Part shown: piece by piece, positions 1 through 12,600 of the stretch | How positions within the stretch are numbered: the first letter of the stretch is position 1 | Layout: each line of letters opens with the position of its first letter | Assembly: GCA_030770545.1 (NCBI GenBank) | Contig: CM061098.1 | Location: 3,424,501 to 3,488,500 of the forward strand | Direction of reading: 5' to 3' | DNA from: Macropodus opercularis | Lineage: Eukaryota > Chordata > Actinopteri > Anabantiformes > Osphronemidae | DNA: 64,000 nucleotides | Position numbers and translations under genes: made by a program | The notes under the pieces: model-generated | What the model saw: only the letters and a program-made list of their open reading frames with translations | Database searches by the model: none | What the model was told of the DNA's origin: nothing

Positions 1-3000
1 TAGCGACGTCTGCATGTGCTACGGCGAAGCTGTCTTCCAATCTGGCTCACCGCAGATCAAACTGTAATTTTCTCCAAACATCCAGCTGCCCAGCCTACAG
101 ATGTGACTACAAAGCAGCCTGGAGCTGCTGTCTACAGCTGTGGAGAGAAGTTTAAAAAAGATGAGGTTCATCTGTCAACGCCTGGTTTCCTGCCAGGACG
201 ACAGGTTAACCCGTCTCCCAGCGAGAAGCACCTTCTTTTTTTGTTACGTTTTTAACTAAGTGCTAAACTATCGTTCCATCCATTTACAATAATTAACTTT
301 GATATTGATTCTGAATTTGACAGCTGACAAGGCAATTGAGGCTGATCTGGGACATACGGTATTAATCAAGGCACAGGGTTTTCTTGGCATTTGAATAAAG
401 AAACAGTCTTACAGGTCTGTGCAAGTTTCTAATATGAGTCTAACAAAAATAAAATATTTTTGCGAAAGCAACGGTGCAGCTTTTTGCGACGTGTTTTGCG
501 TTTGGCTGTCTTGTCTCTTCTTTGGCGCTGAATGACACATTAAATTCACTCGGGGGCTCAGCCACAGAGGGTCGGCAGAAGCAGAGACTGATACTCAATC
601 TTACTTTGTGGGTCCCAAACACAAGTGTGGGCACTAATTAGAGTCTCTGAGAAATCACTCGTGGGTGGGGAACCCGTGTAACCTGAGGAGACTCTGTTGT
701 GCGGTGACAAGCTTCAGTTGCTGGGGCTTGACACGGGCAGAGCTGAAGGGCTTGAAAGGCTCCGGTGTGTGTGGGTCCGTTTCACACGACTTCACGACTG
801 CTTGTACACTACTTTACGTTCGCTACCATTAACAGCCTGCAGCTGTGATTTTACAAAACCTTATCACAATTTGTAGTAATTTCTCACTTCAACACGTGGG
901 ATATGTTTCATAGCAGTTATGGACTCACAGAAAATCCATCAGGGGCTCGGGGGCTTCTCCCGTTTCTCAACACAGACTATTTATAGGAGAATTAAATGTG
1001 TTTGTGTTTTAATTGTTTTCTAGCAACTGTTAGCTAAGTTTGAGTTTGCTTACATTACACTGTACAGTCCACTCCAACATATAAAGACGTCTTTCAGTAC
1101 CTCCTTAAAGGATCATTAATCAGGCTGAATAAACTGATGACATTTTGTCTCACGTTCATGCTGTAGTGCAATAACTTGCAGGATTTTGCGGGGGTAAAGT
1201 CTTTTCTCTATGTGCAGTGCAGTACATGTGTTAGAGATTCCCAGAGATCCTTCCTCATTACTAGTCAGGTTTAGGCAAATGTAAACATATGGCCACAACG
1301 GACCGTCTGTGAGAAAGCTGGAGATAGAATTTGACACCTGCAGACTGGCAGTGTCTGGAAGTCTCAGATTGGGTCATCTGATATGATCTGCAGATGTTTC
1401 GCTTCGCCTCTGCAGCAGGTGTTAACAGATGTCACTCCTGTCGACGGTCAGCCTCCCACCGAATAAGAGAGAGAGCGTCGTTCTATAAGGTGATTGGTAG
1501 CACGTCATGCTGCCTCCAGTGTTACAATGAACATTTACAGTAATATTAGACATGAAAAGAATATAACATGATTATGAAATGTGATGGTTGGAACTTTTTT
1601 ACAGCTGGGGCTGGTTACATAACTTGTGACCTTTCACTTTTTGTTTTAAAAAGGTTTAACAGGTCGTAACGGTTCGTTTATTGATGAGAGGACCTGACTT
1701 TACAGAGAAAAGTGAAACAGGAGAAGCATCCAGCATCCGCCAGATACACAGACATCGTAGCAGGTTTTAATGCATTTGCAGACAGAAAATGAAGGTTTAA
1801 TCTTTAGACCATGAACGTTTTCTCATTCCAGCCAAACCGCACCCGAATAGCTTCTGTCCAAACCAACCAATACTAGTTAGTGAGAAAGAGGTTTGCTGAA
1901 GGACACTTCAGTAGATCTGTCAACGCTGACACGCGATGATCAATATCATGTGTGACGCTTCTGCTGTGAGATGGCCTCAGTGCAGAGATAAGCGTGGCTA
2001 CAGTACACTTTTATAGTGTCAATCAGTCGCTCTGCTCACACTGACTCACAGTTAATACTTGCACGGAATGAACGAACCTTTAAAGTGGCCTGATATGTCG
2101 TCATAAACGATGACTAGATTGGCCAGAAATGTGTTGAAGTAGTGTTTGATTTGCATGGTCAGCCTGTGCTATCTCTCTGCTTCCTACCTCCTCAAAGCGC
2201 GTTGCTCTGCGAGTTGTGGCCCAACACATGGATGTATAAATCACCACAGAAGGGTCCCACACAACCAAATTATTTTCTAATGGTATGATAGATTCCCATG
2301 GCCTGCTGCAGCCCTCCTTTGCCTGATGGACTGTAAACCCAAAAGCAATAAATATCCTAAGCAGCGTCAGGAATTTACTGCACCTGTAGTAACCACTGCA
2401 CCATCTTAATAAGCAACAGATGTGAGAGCGGCCGCATCGAACATCAAATGCCTGCACAGAAAGGAGGGAATTCTTTGTCGGGCAGTTTCCTCACTTGACC
2501 AAAGCTGCTTTTATTCCTTTGCTCAGAGGCTTACTTTCATTTTGATCCCATGATAAAGGGGCTGAAATTAAAAACAATTTGGGATTTAGTGTCACATTGT
2601 TTTGGTTGACGATTACCAGGAAGGAAACAGCTGTCATGGATGGTTATTCTTGATGCATGAGGCTGCTGGGGGGAGAACAGTGTAACAAACCAATCCTTAG
2701 CCGAGAATATGTGAAAATAATCATTTGGCCAGCATACTGAGAAAACACGTCCCCTGTGGCAGTGTAATCCACACCATTATGGGTTCAACTGGAAATGTAC
2801 ACTGTTATTTTTTTCTTTTAACTTTGGTTACAGCAAATTGAAAGGTAAAATAAAAGCCTTTAAAAGAAATCTTGTCTGACCTCAAATATGAAGCACAACC
2901 ACATATATTATTATTATCATTGCTTTCCCAGGGATGAATAGCAGTGTAACCTGAATGTTTCTCATCAAGGAAGCCAAAGATGTGTTTGATGTGTCATACG

Positions 3001-6000
3001 ATGTGACCACCAGATAAACTCCAGAGCCGGGGCCAGATGAGACACCGTGATGTTATAATACTACATACACATTAAACATGGGGGCTGTTCAATATAAGTT
3101 TATCATCTCGAGATGGTGTCTGATACTTTGTTTCTGGATCTGTGCATGAAAGCATGTTGGTGTGTGTGTGGGTGTGTGTCCGCAGGGTTTGTGACTTTAT
3201 GTTACTTTTATACTTCATCCCCCTTGAACCTTATGATCATTGTACGGCCACTTTCGCTTCTCTGAGTCCTGTACTGCGTATAACATTATCACTAGTGCAT
3301 TTCTTCAAGTCGTAGTTCTAATAGCTGCTCAGGTCTGACGTGCACTAATGGCTCTCTGCGTGCTCGCTCCACTTTTCCTTTGGCAGGGGAAAGGTTAATG
3401 TTTAACAGCCTAAATGGATCACCCACTAACGTGTGAACAAAGCACAAAGGCTTCACTGTATAGGCTCATATTTATTCAGAGTCACTTCCTCCCTTAATAG
3501 TCAGCTCTGCTTTCCTCACACAGGGAAAAAGTAGGTCAAGGAAAAGTCATGTTTAAGGTAATTCACTCCAGGGGTCCGCTCCTCTGATCATTAGATGACA
3601 TTGGTTAACCCCAGTGTGAGGTCATTTTCAAGGCAGCGTTACAGCCAGAATCCGGCCTGACTGGTAGCGTGTCCGTGCATTATGCAGTACAACAGAGGAA
3701 GAGGACATCGATTGGGAAGGTTAAGGAGGGAGATGCATGAAAAGCCAGAATTGTTTATTAAGAAAAAGGTTTGTGGATTTTGTTTTAATCATGTATTGCT
3801 TTTCAACTCTTAAGGAGTTTCTGCTTGGATGGAAGCAAACAAAAGGTCCATACGAAGAATCACTCGCACAGTTAATTCTTGAGCTTCGTGCACAAATATA
3901 TAAACCAAAGAGACATGCAAGCACATCTTCACCACTATACAGCAATGATGAGTATGTAGGGATTAAGCAGGATATTTGCAGATTCTGTGGGATTAGGTAT
4001 GATTTCATCCAAGCAGATCTCTGGGATATTTTCTTATCAGGACCTAATGCTTTCAAGTCACTGCCTTTATTTCAGTTCTTTTCACCCTTTCTCTGTAACA
4101 GTAAACTCAGAAGTTCCTTTCAGACTCTCCATTAATTATAATCCAAGGATTTACGTACAGGGCCCCAGGAAAAGACTTAATACGTTTAATGCCTGACATA
4201 TTTGTGTGGAACTACTATCAATACAATATGTAGCATGTTTAGCCACATATATGGATTATTAATAATATGATTCTTTATGCATTTTATGAATCCGATATTG
4301 TTTTAAAAAAGTCATCAATCAAACATATGTTGCAGGTCTTTGCACCACATATTAAAAAAGCAATCAGTAATAGATGCTTAATGAAATGTTCAAGTGAAGT
4401 GCGTGTGCGTCATCTTCACATGAAATCTTCTTCCAGTGTAAAGCGGCTTTGTGAATGTCAAGTCTGGGCATTGTTTTTCTGTGCATCTGGCACAATGTCA
4501 CTCAGCCTGTTTGCACCTGGCTCACAACCAAAACCAAGAGAACACATCAAAGTGAAATCTTCAATCTGAAGTAATGATTTTGTGCTGTTGTTGTTTCATT
4601 TACTGGCTCTACGTGATAAGTTTGTGACTTGTGATGCCAAGAGAGCAAGTCTAAACGTCTGCGAGTTACATCTTGATACAAAGTCCAGCTTTTGTTGAGT
4701 CTGTGAAAACGTTCCTGTAAAAAATGAAGAAAGGAAATTAATGGGTAAGGATCAGTCATAAATATTTACTGACATACTGTACAGTAGCTTGTTTCTCTCT
4801 AAGTAAATTGTGGCCTTTGTAGTTGATCTACTGATGTATTAGTTACAGCGTCACATTTGTCAGGTGATGAACACTGTGCATCACTGTGCAAAGTATTTAC
4901 ACGGACGTTCATTTCAAAAGACGGCACCAGTTCAAGCCACTGTCATCCTATGGCCCTTAAAAACCTTAAAAGGAAAAGCCAGCAGGCTCAGGGAGGACGA
5001 CCGCTTGGGGTGAGGGGAGGCCGTTTAGTTGGAGGACAGGCGTTATCAGCTCTCTCGTCACTGCCATGAAGGAGCCCACGTTTCCAGCGTAACCCGCTGG
5101 TGTGTTTTTAGTTTTACGTCTCCAGGCCACAGTGGCTCAATGGTGGAACAAATGTACAGAAAATAACAAGTGACTTACTTTTAGGCTGTTTTTCTTAAGC
5201 TCTGCAGCCACAGTAGGTTTCCTTCACTCATTTCCAGTGACAACCCCTTCAGTCAGAGTTGTTGTACTTGGAACCATCATGAGAAAGCTGTCACTCGACA
5301 TTACGCAGGGTGAGCACATGGCACAAACTGAACCTGCCTGTGTTTTTGTTTCTGTTGCAAGCAAATAACTTATGAATTAGGCCGCTGGCTCTGAATCGCA
5401 TCCTTAAATCAAATCTACGGCAAAATAAAGAGTAATCATCCTCAAAATGTGTTTCAGATATTACTTTGTCTATACAAGCTGCAGTGTGGAAATGGTTACG
5501 CATCCGTTTAATGCACTGACAAGTTGTTTCTCACACACTCCTCCAGTGCACACTAAACCCCTACTGGTTCCTCTGATGGCTAGACGTATTGGATTGCTTT
5601 CTGAATACTGCACGATGATCAGTGATACACAGCCAACAGCTTAACTTGACAGGCTTGGAGTGGAATGAATTCAGAGTCAAATCTGAGAAAGCAAGTCGAC
5701 ACAGCACCCGGATACTAATGAAAGAGTATCGACCTCGTGGTGATATTCGCTGATTGTTGCGCTTTTTTGTTATCATTCATAAATGCTCTCATATTAGTGT
5801 TGACGTCATTTTAATCATGGTGTATATAACCATGTGTATCGTGATAAATGCTGTTCCATGAAAAGACTATTGTACTGGTTTTGCTGTTTTGACCCAGTGC
5901 ATTAGAAAACGTCTTAGGTGTCATTTCAGCGATGGTGAGGCTCAGGTGGATGGATTCTGGCAATTTCTCTCCTGAAGGTGATGGGGCCTGATGGAGCCTG

Positions 6001-6481
6001 GAGGGTCTGCCTGACAATCTTTGTCATTGTGATTAAATTCCTGCAGCTGCTCATCCCAGTAGGTGCTCGTGGCTTTTTGAGAGGACTCCGGGGAAATCCA
6101 TGAGCATCCCGCTGGAAGTGCTCCGCATTGGCCTAATGTTTTTAATGTGGGTTCATGGATCCACACACATTCAGACCTAGATCTAACTGTAACATTTATA
6201 GAGGTCGATGACGAGTTTGGTTTTACTTTAAATTAGTTTGGTATTCATGTGCCTCAGGCTTTAACCAGTTTGTTACTGTATTTTCTTATTGTGCTACATC
6301 CAATCCTCAACTGTGACTCTGCTACAGATCATTACGTGTTTAATTACCAAAACCCTTCATTTTGCAGAGATACAGTCAGTTCATGCCTCTGTTTGCAGCT
6401 GTAAAGAGAACATTACTCAATCATTTTAATGTTGCCTTAAAGAGATCATATCAAAACTCAAGCTCTGTTTTCATGTTGTAG
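1..6481 (+). other. pdgfc: pdgfc intron 1 (3' part), non-coding
   Basis: No exon is supported here. The first pdgfc coding sequence in the window starts at 6482 in mid-codon (phase 1), so the upstream sequence should be the end of intron 1. I looked for a hydrophobic signal-peptide exon ending in a phase-1 donor and found none. Open frames in this stretch (for example 3737-4135 on both strands) are short, overlap on opposite strands and lack family motifs. A GT-rich tract lies at 3161-3179. Confidence 0.7.
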
Positions 6482-6674
6482 GAGTGCAGGACTCTCATCA
6501 GGAGAAGATCATAACAGTGTCTGGAGAGGGAATGGTCCACAGTCCAGACTTCCCCCGCTCTTATCCTAGGAACACTGTGTTAGTCTGGAGACTGGTGGCA
6601 CCCGGCAACACGAGGATGCAGCTGACTTTTGATGAGAGGTTTGGTCTGGAGGACCCTGAGGATGGCATATGCAA
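6482..6674 (+). CDS. pdgfc: pdgfc exon 2: N-terminal half of CUB domain
   Basis: Acceptor ...TTGTAG ends at 6481 and donor GTAAGA begins at 6675. The exon starts with two bases that complete a Gly codon (phase 1) and then reads VQDSHQEKIITVS. It ends in DGICK, with the Lys codon split AA|G across the intron. The stretch SYPRNTVLVWRL followed by TFDERFGLEDPED is near identical to human PDGFC as remembered. Confidence 0.96.
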
Positions 6675-9600
6675 GTAAGAATGTTGAGACGACACTGACA
6701 CCAGCATCTCGGCGAGGAAGAAAGGTCCAGTGCGATTTCTAGAAAAAAAGCCATGCTTCTAACTCCACCACACTAGATTTCCTTAGAATCCCGTGTCTGC
6801 ATGAGGTGAGGACGTGTGGCCAAGGGTCAGCGTCCAGCGAGATTTTCCAGGTTTGCCAAACGTGTCAATCATTTTGTAGGATACGTAAATGTGTGCGGCG
6901 TTTCATTGCAGATTCATTTTGTTTACACTGACAGTTCTCATGAGATGCTGCGTGATAGTCAAAGGTAAGACGGGTCCTGACTGTGTTGCTGTCGCCTTTA
7001 TCTTAAAGATTTAGAGTCAGAATGTGGCCATTTGTTAAATTGTCTTCGGTCTGCCGTGGCAGCTTGTGAATATTGAAACCCAGCAGGAGTGATTCATTTT
7101 GCTCAGGACGATATAATGACGTGGCTCAGAGCAGCATATTTTCTTTGCTGCGTCCAATATTTTTAGCCGCTCACGTGATTATTCACAGGACGGGCACTAA
7201 ACACACGCAGACACGCAAGCATGCAAAAAGCATATGCTGCCTACTTTCCATTTAAATGGGGATTCCAGCAGCAAAGATCAATTTCCCTCTGTGCATTACG
7301 CTCCGTGTCCTGCTGCCAATATGTCACAACTTGCTGATTAGCACAGAAGACCCCAGTGAGTGGATGGTGGCCCTGCTAGTCATTCCTGGAGAGCCCCCTA
7401 ATGGATGGCGAGGTGAACAACAGCAGCTGTTCTCCACAGATCAGCAAAGTTTAGACGCTGAACTCACCATACTGGGACCTTTTTGAAATATGTGCAGAAA
7501 TCAGTGTTGTAAACAAGTGTTGCAGCTGATTTTGTGCTGCCTTCGACTACAGGATTCACACTTTCTGTGTAAGCTGTTGTCATGAAAACTAAAAAACCCT
7601 ACATGGGTGTTGGTAATTTGAGACCCCCAACACATCTCTGATGTTGAAGAGTAAGGTTAGCGCTGCTGTCACAACCCTGTGAGGGAAAGTTCCATAGTGG
7701 GGCAGGCTGAGGACTAACAACTTTTGTCGTCCTGCCTTTACAAGACTGCACTAGTCAGTGTCCTCGGGGAGAGGGGTGAGAGACAATAACAACATCCTTT
7801 TCCAGGGTCGTGCAAGTCATCGCCACGTCAACCACTCCGGCTTTCACATTTTTCATTCTCTTCGCCCCCCTCCCTGCTGAGGCCCAACAGGTTTTGATCG
7901 GATCCCAAGATACACACTCTTGGCAGCACCGGCAGACAAATGAATGCAGCGTGCAATCACAAGCAGAAACAGACACACGTTCACAAGTCGATCTATTTGT
8001 CTTTTCTCTCACGCTCTCTTCGCTTTCTCTCCCTAACACACACTCACGTACAGTAGAGAAGCCTCTGGCCTAGTCTGCATATCTGCTTTACCTTTTATGG
8101 CTGTTTAAAGATCCACAAACGTTCCCTTTAGACATTTATCTTGACGGAGCTACAGCAAAAACACGCACAGTACACACACCCACAGTGTTTGTTGCTCTTG
8201 CCCTCGTGTCACTGCACATTGTGATGCAAATATGACTATAATGTCCTGTCCAGTAATTCACAGCCGTGGCCGGAGATGAAACAAGCAGCAGTGCGAGATG
8301 TGTTCAGCTGTGGTGGAAAGCCCGGGGCGAGAAGTCTTTGCTAAGATGAGAGGGAGGCTGCGTAGTTGATGCTCATCTACTATTCTGTTTGTCTGTGGCA
8401 CGATGAAAAGCATTCTTACCAAATCCACTGGAGGAGAGGCATATTGGAGGGGGATTGGTCTTGCTGCCGGTTGGCATGGCAGCCAAGTCGTGCTTGACGG
8501 CTCACAGTCAGGACTGGACTTAGAAAAGCATTTAGGCTGTCTGCCTGCACACTGGACACATATGACTGAAATCATGTATTGTGTTGCTAATCTGTGTCAC
8601 CTAAATGGCAGATATTGTATCTATTAATAATGTAAAACTATAAGTGTCTTTTTTCTTGCAGTTTACTGCAAGTTAAATTCCCTCTGGCCTGACCTTAGAC
8701 AGAGGCTCCTTGGGTCAGTGCGCATACTGTTTGTAGTTTGTATGTATGTAGCTGCACCGGTAATTCTGAGAAACTGCTGTTCGACATGGTGATTCTGAAC
8801 ACATGGCGATGTGTAATGATCAGGTTGTCCTGCATTATTGATGAGCCAACTGTCAAAGTGCTGAAGCTGTCTGAATGCTGAGTTAAAACACCTCCACCAG
8901 AACGGCAAAAACAAGCGGAAGCGATACTTTGGCCTTTATGAAGCATTTCATGACGGTTTATGAAAAAGTGGTCTAACATTTGCGCATCAAAACACTGAAT
9001 AATTAAAGTAGCTTCAGTTTGATTTTCCTAAGGTGCAGATACAAACTTCCTTTATACAGTAATGTTTCAAATGAAAGTCACCAGTCAGTAAATGCATCAC
9101 CCCCCCCCTCAGTTTATTTAACATCACAGAGAAATCCATTTTTACTTTTGCTTATGTCTCTCCGTGTTGTTTTATTGAAACCAGCTTGAACAGAATCTGT
9201 GAAGCCTGTGCAAAATGTAAACAATGTCCTTCAAATCCAAATATCCGAATTGGCAGCGCTGAATGAGAGGTTAGCGTGCCTGTTGACGCAAATGGCAAAG
9301 TGATTAACCCCAGACTGTGAAGAGTCAGTGAAACAAGGCAGTATTGACTTCAGTGCAGCCGCTGGTTCCACACACAGGTATAAATAAGAAAGCCTGAACT
9401 CCTGAACCGCGCGTTTTAAGTGCTGAGGTTGGATGTTGTTGGCTTTGGCACACCGAAGAAGTCTGGAACACAGCCACATGCTTCTGCACTTCATAATGTT
9501 TACTGGCATTAGGGGCTGGCAGGGTGGCCAGCGGAGAAGGAGGGACCGTCATGGAAGGGGCTGCAAAGCTGGATCCCTTCAAAAAGCCAAAGGGCTCTTT

Positions 9601-12600
9601 AAATGCTTTTCTTAACTGAGAAATAGGGAAGTAATTACAATGATGCTGGGCGAAATAAGTGGCATGAAATACTTTGCTAAATCAATCACAAATATATTCC
9701 CTTTTTCAGGCGCATGTTTAATTATCAGCCAACTGCTTAGAGACAAAAATGAACCAAAACCCATGAATCTGTTCCATCTTGTATTAAACAGAAGACAAGC
9801 GCATATTTAATGTGTGATATTTGTGTGGATACTGTGGGGTTAAACCGATGGCAGCTGTGGTGTGCATGTAAAGCTAAACCTAAACTTAGACAGCATGGCT
9901 TCTATCCGTCCTGAGGGTGTACGCTCGCGATCCTTTTCGGAGAACCACCAGCAGTAAGACGCGCCCTTCTCTCACTCGATTTAATCCGGAGATGATTCAC
10001 CGCACCGCGCCGTTCTTTTGTTCGAGGAACTAGCAGTTCTCAAACATGCAAAGATAATTTGCTCAACCCTCTGTGTCTGTGGGTAGCAAACGGGAGCTGC
10101 AACACACAACACTCAGACAGTCAAAGTTGTGCTGCACTTTCATGCTCACGCTGATATATTTCACTGTTTCCTGTGATAGGCCAGTCAGGAGAATGCAGCA
10201 CTAATGGCTGCACTGTAAGAACAGCTGCTTATGCTGCGCTGTCAGCCAACGCGAGACCAGTCCCCGATACAGCTTTTATGAATTAAAGTAACTGAAGTAA
10301 CCGGATGCTATGAAGGACCAAATCAGAGTCAGCCACAGAGAAGCCATGATAACCTGCTTTTATCCACCTCATGTCATCAGGTACGACTTTGTGGAGATAG
10401 AGGATCTGACGGACAAGACCATCCTGGGACGCTGGTGCGGGTCACAGTCGGCACCTACCAGTCACACATCTAAAGGCAGTCAGATCAGGATCCGCTTCAT
10501 TTCTGATGAGTACTTTCCGTCTGAGCCAGGATTCTGCATCCGTTACTCCCTTCTGCCTGTGGTAAGTTCACTGTGGGCTGAAGTATGTGGTTGTGAGAAT
10601 ACGTGCGTTATGAGTTTCTTTCTTATGTTTTGAATTCATTTAGATCACTTTTAATTTAAGATATCTCTTGTTATTTTTTGTTGATGAAAACTATGGTTCA
10701 AAGGTGAAAACCTTCACAGAGCAGTAGTGTGTTTTATAGGCTGTCTAATTTAAACAGTGTTTATCTGTGTCTGTCTCCAGCCGCAGAGACGTCACGTGGC
10801 AGTAGGAGCCTCTCCATGTAAACACAATTAAAATAATTAGCTTGTCGCATAACATGTCCTCTTCATTAGCAATCATCCGTTTCATCCTCATGGTTCTCCA
10901 GGTTTTAAGCATCCTTACAGAGAAATTATCTTTAATTACTGTGCTATCATTTATTATTTTACCTCAAGATGTGTCACATACAACGTGACTAACACCTTGT
11001 GGTGCAGTAACGAATCTTATGCTGTGGTTGGTCCGAACCGTTCCTCCTTCAGCCGCTTTACAATAAGACAGTAGGAAACACGTCAAAACTGACTTCAAAT
11101 GCTTTCAAACGCTCTAATTTCTCTCATTTTGTGGCTCTAGTGTGGTTTCCTCCTGAAAATAACGGATACATCTTCCAGTTATTGTTTGTGTGATACCAAA
11201 TACCCTCTGAACCCAAACTGTATCTACAGATCCAGTCATATGAGTTTGACAGATGAGGGGTCTCAGTGTCACTGATGGTGTTGCTTGGCACTAAACAGGG
11301 AAACATAAGTGGCTTTACATTCACAGGGAGGTGCTCTGACCCTCGGGGGGATTCATTCGAGCTGCTGAAATGAAAGAAGGAATCAGGAGATAAAACTGCT
11401 TTTTGGGAGGAAAATTGCCAGACTGATGTCTGTCTCTTTCCTTTTCTGTTAATCTGAGTGGAAGTTATGTGTTTTTATGGTCTTACAGCAATTTCACAGA
11501 TACATTATTTTACTCTATAACTATAGTGTATTTCTTTTGGTCATTCATACAGTATCTGTGTGTATATGCTGTACTGTGGCTATTCTCAGTGCAGGGTAGT
11601 CGATTATGTCTCCAACCAAGCAAATCAAGTGGGAACTTCACCTTTTCAGAAAAGCTACCGTTCTGTGGCACCGTCCTACTGAACCAATGAGGCAGAACAG
11701 GAGGCAAAAAGTTCCTGAATACGTTTCAGAAAAGACCTCAGCGCCTGTGTGCATCTCGCTGTCTTTGTCTTTACCCTCCTCCTTCCCACTCATGCTCTTT
11801 CACGTTCTTGCTTATATTCCCGCCCTCGTCTTGGAGACCACACAGACTCCATTCGTCCCCGTTCCCCTCACCGACAAGAGCCCGGAGATAAACCAAAGAG
11901 ACGCCTGCCGTGTTTTAACCTGTCATGTCTTCGCTCTGTTCACTTGCTCTACGTAAACAGCACTACTCCTTATTAATCCCTAATAGCCTGCAACACAAGT
12001 AGCCATCGATGACACACTCGCTTCTCTCTCTATCATGTCAGATATCCCTCATCCACTTCATTATTGTTTTGCTTATTCATCTTTAAATTGTATAAATGAA
12101 TGGTTTTGAGGTCATTGCTGTGGCCCAGGTGAGTCACATAGAACTGGATTTTTGGATTTTTCAAAATAAAGGTTAAAGAGAGAGAGACAGAGCATCCCAT
12201 CAGTGTTAAAGGCAACATCCTCAATATGTTTAAATATATTTACATATTACAGAACATATTAGCTTTCACTCCACCGAACAGCTGATAGGAAAGCTGCTCA
12301 GTCCATAAATGGAGCAAACCATATCACTGGAGCACATATGTACCATCAATAGACTGCAGTGAGGCACAAACAAGCCTCATCTAATAAAGATGGATTAATC
12401 CAATAAGAGACTATTACAGAGACTGACTTGGTTCGGGCGTCCCTGAAGTAGCATCAGTGATCAGGCAGTTTTTATTTAAGCTATCATATCATTTAAAATG
12501 AGTCTGTTCTAACCAACATCACACATCTCAGAATTCATAGTTGTACGTCACCCTCGTTCTTTAGTCCCTTGATTCAAATTATAGGAAAAACTCTCAAGTA

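Noticed and set aside
3721..4135. Overlapping open frames on both strands (132 codons plus, 111 minus) in pdgfc intron 1
   Set aside because: They are mutual shadows, lack family motifs and splice context, and lie in AT-rich intron sequence.
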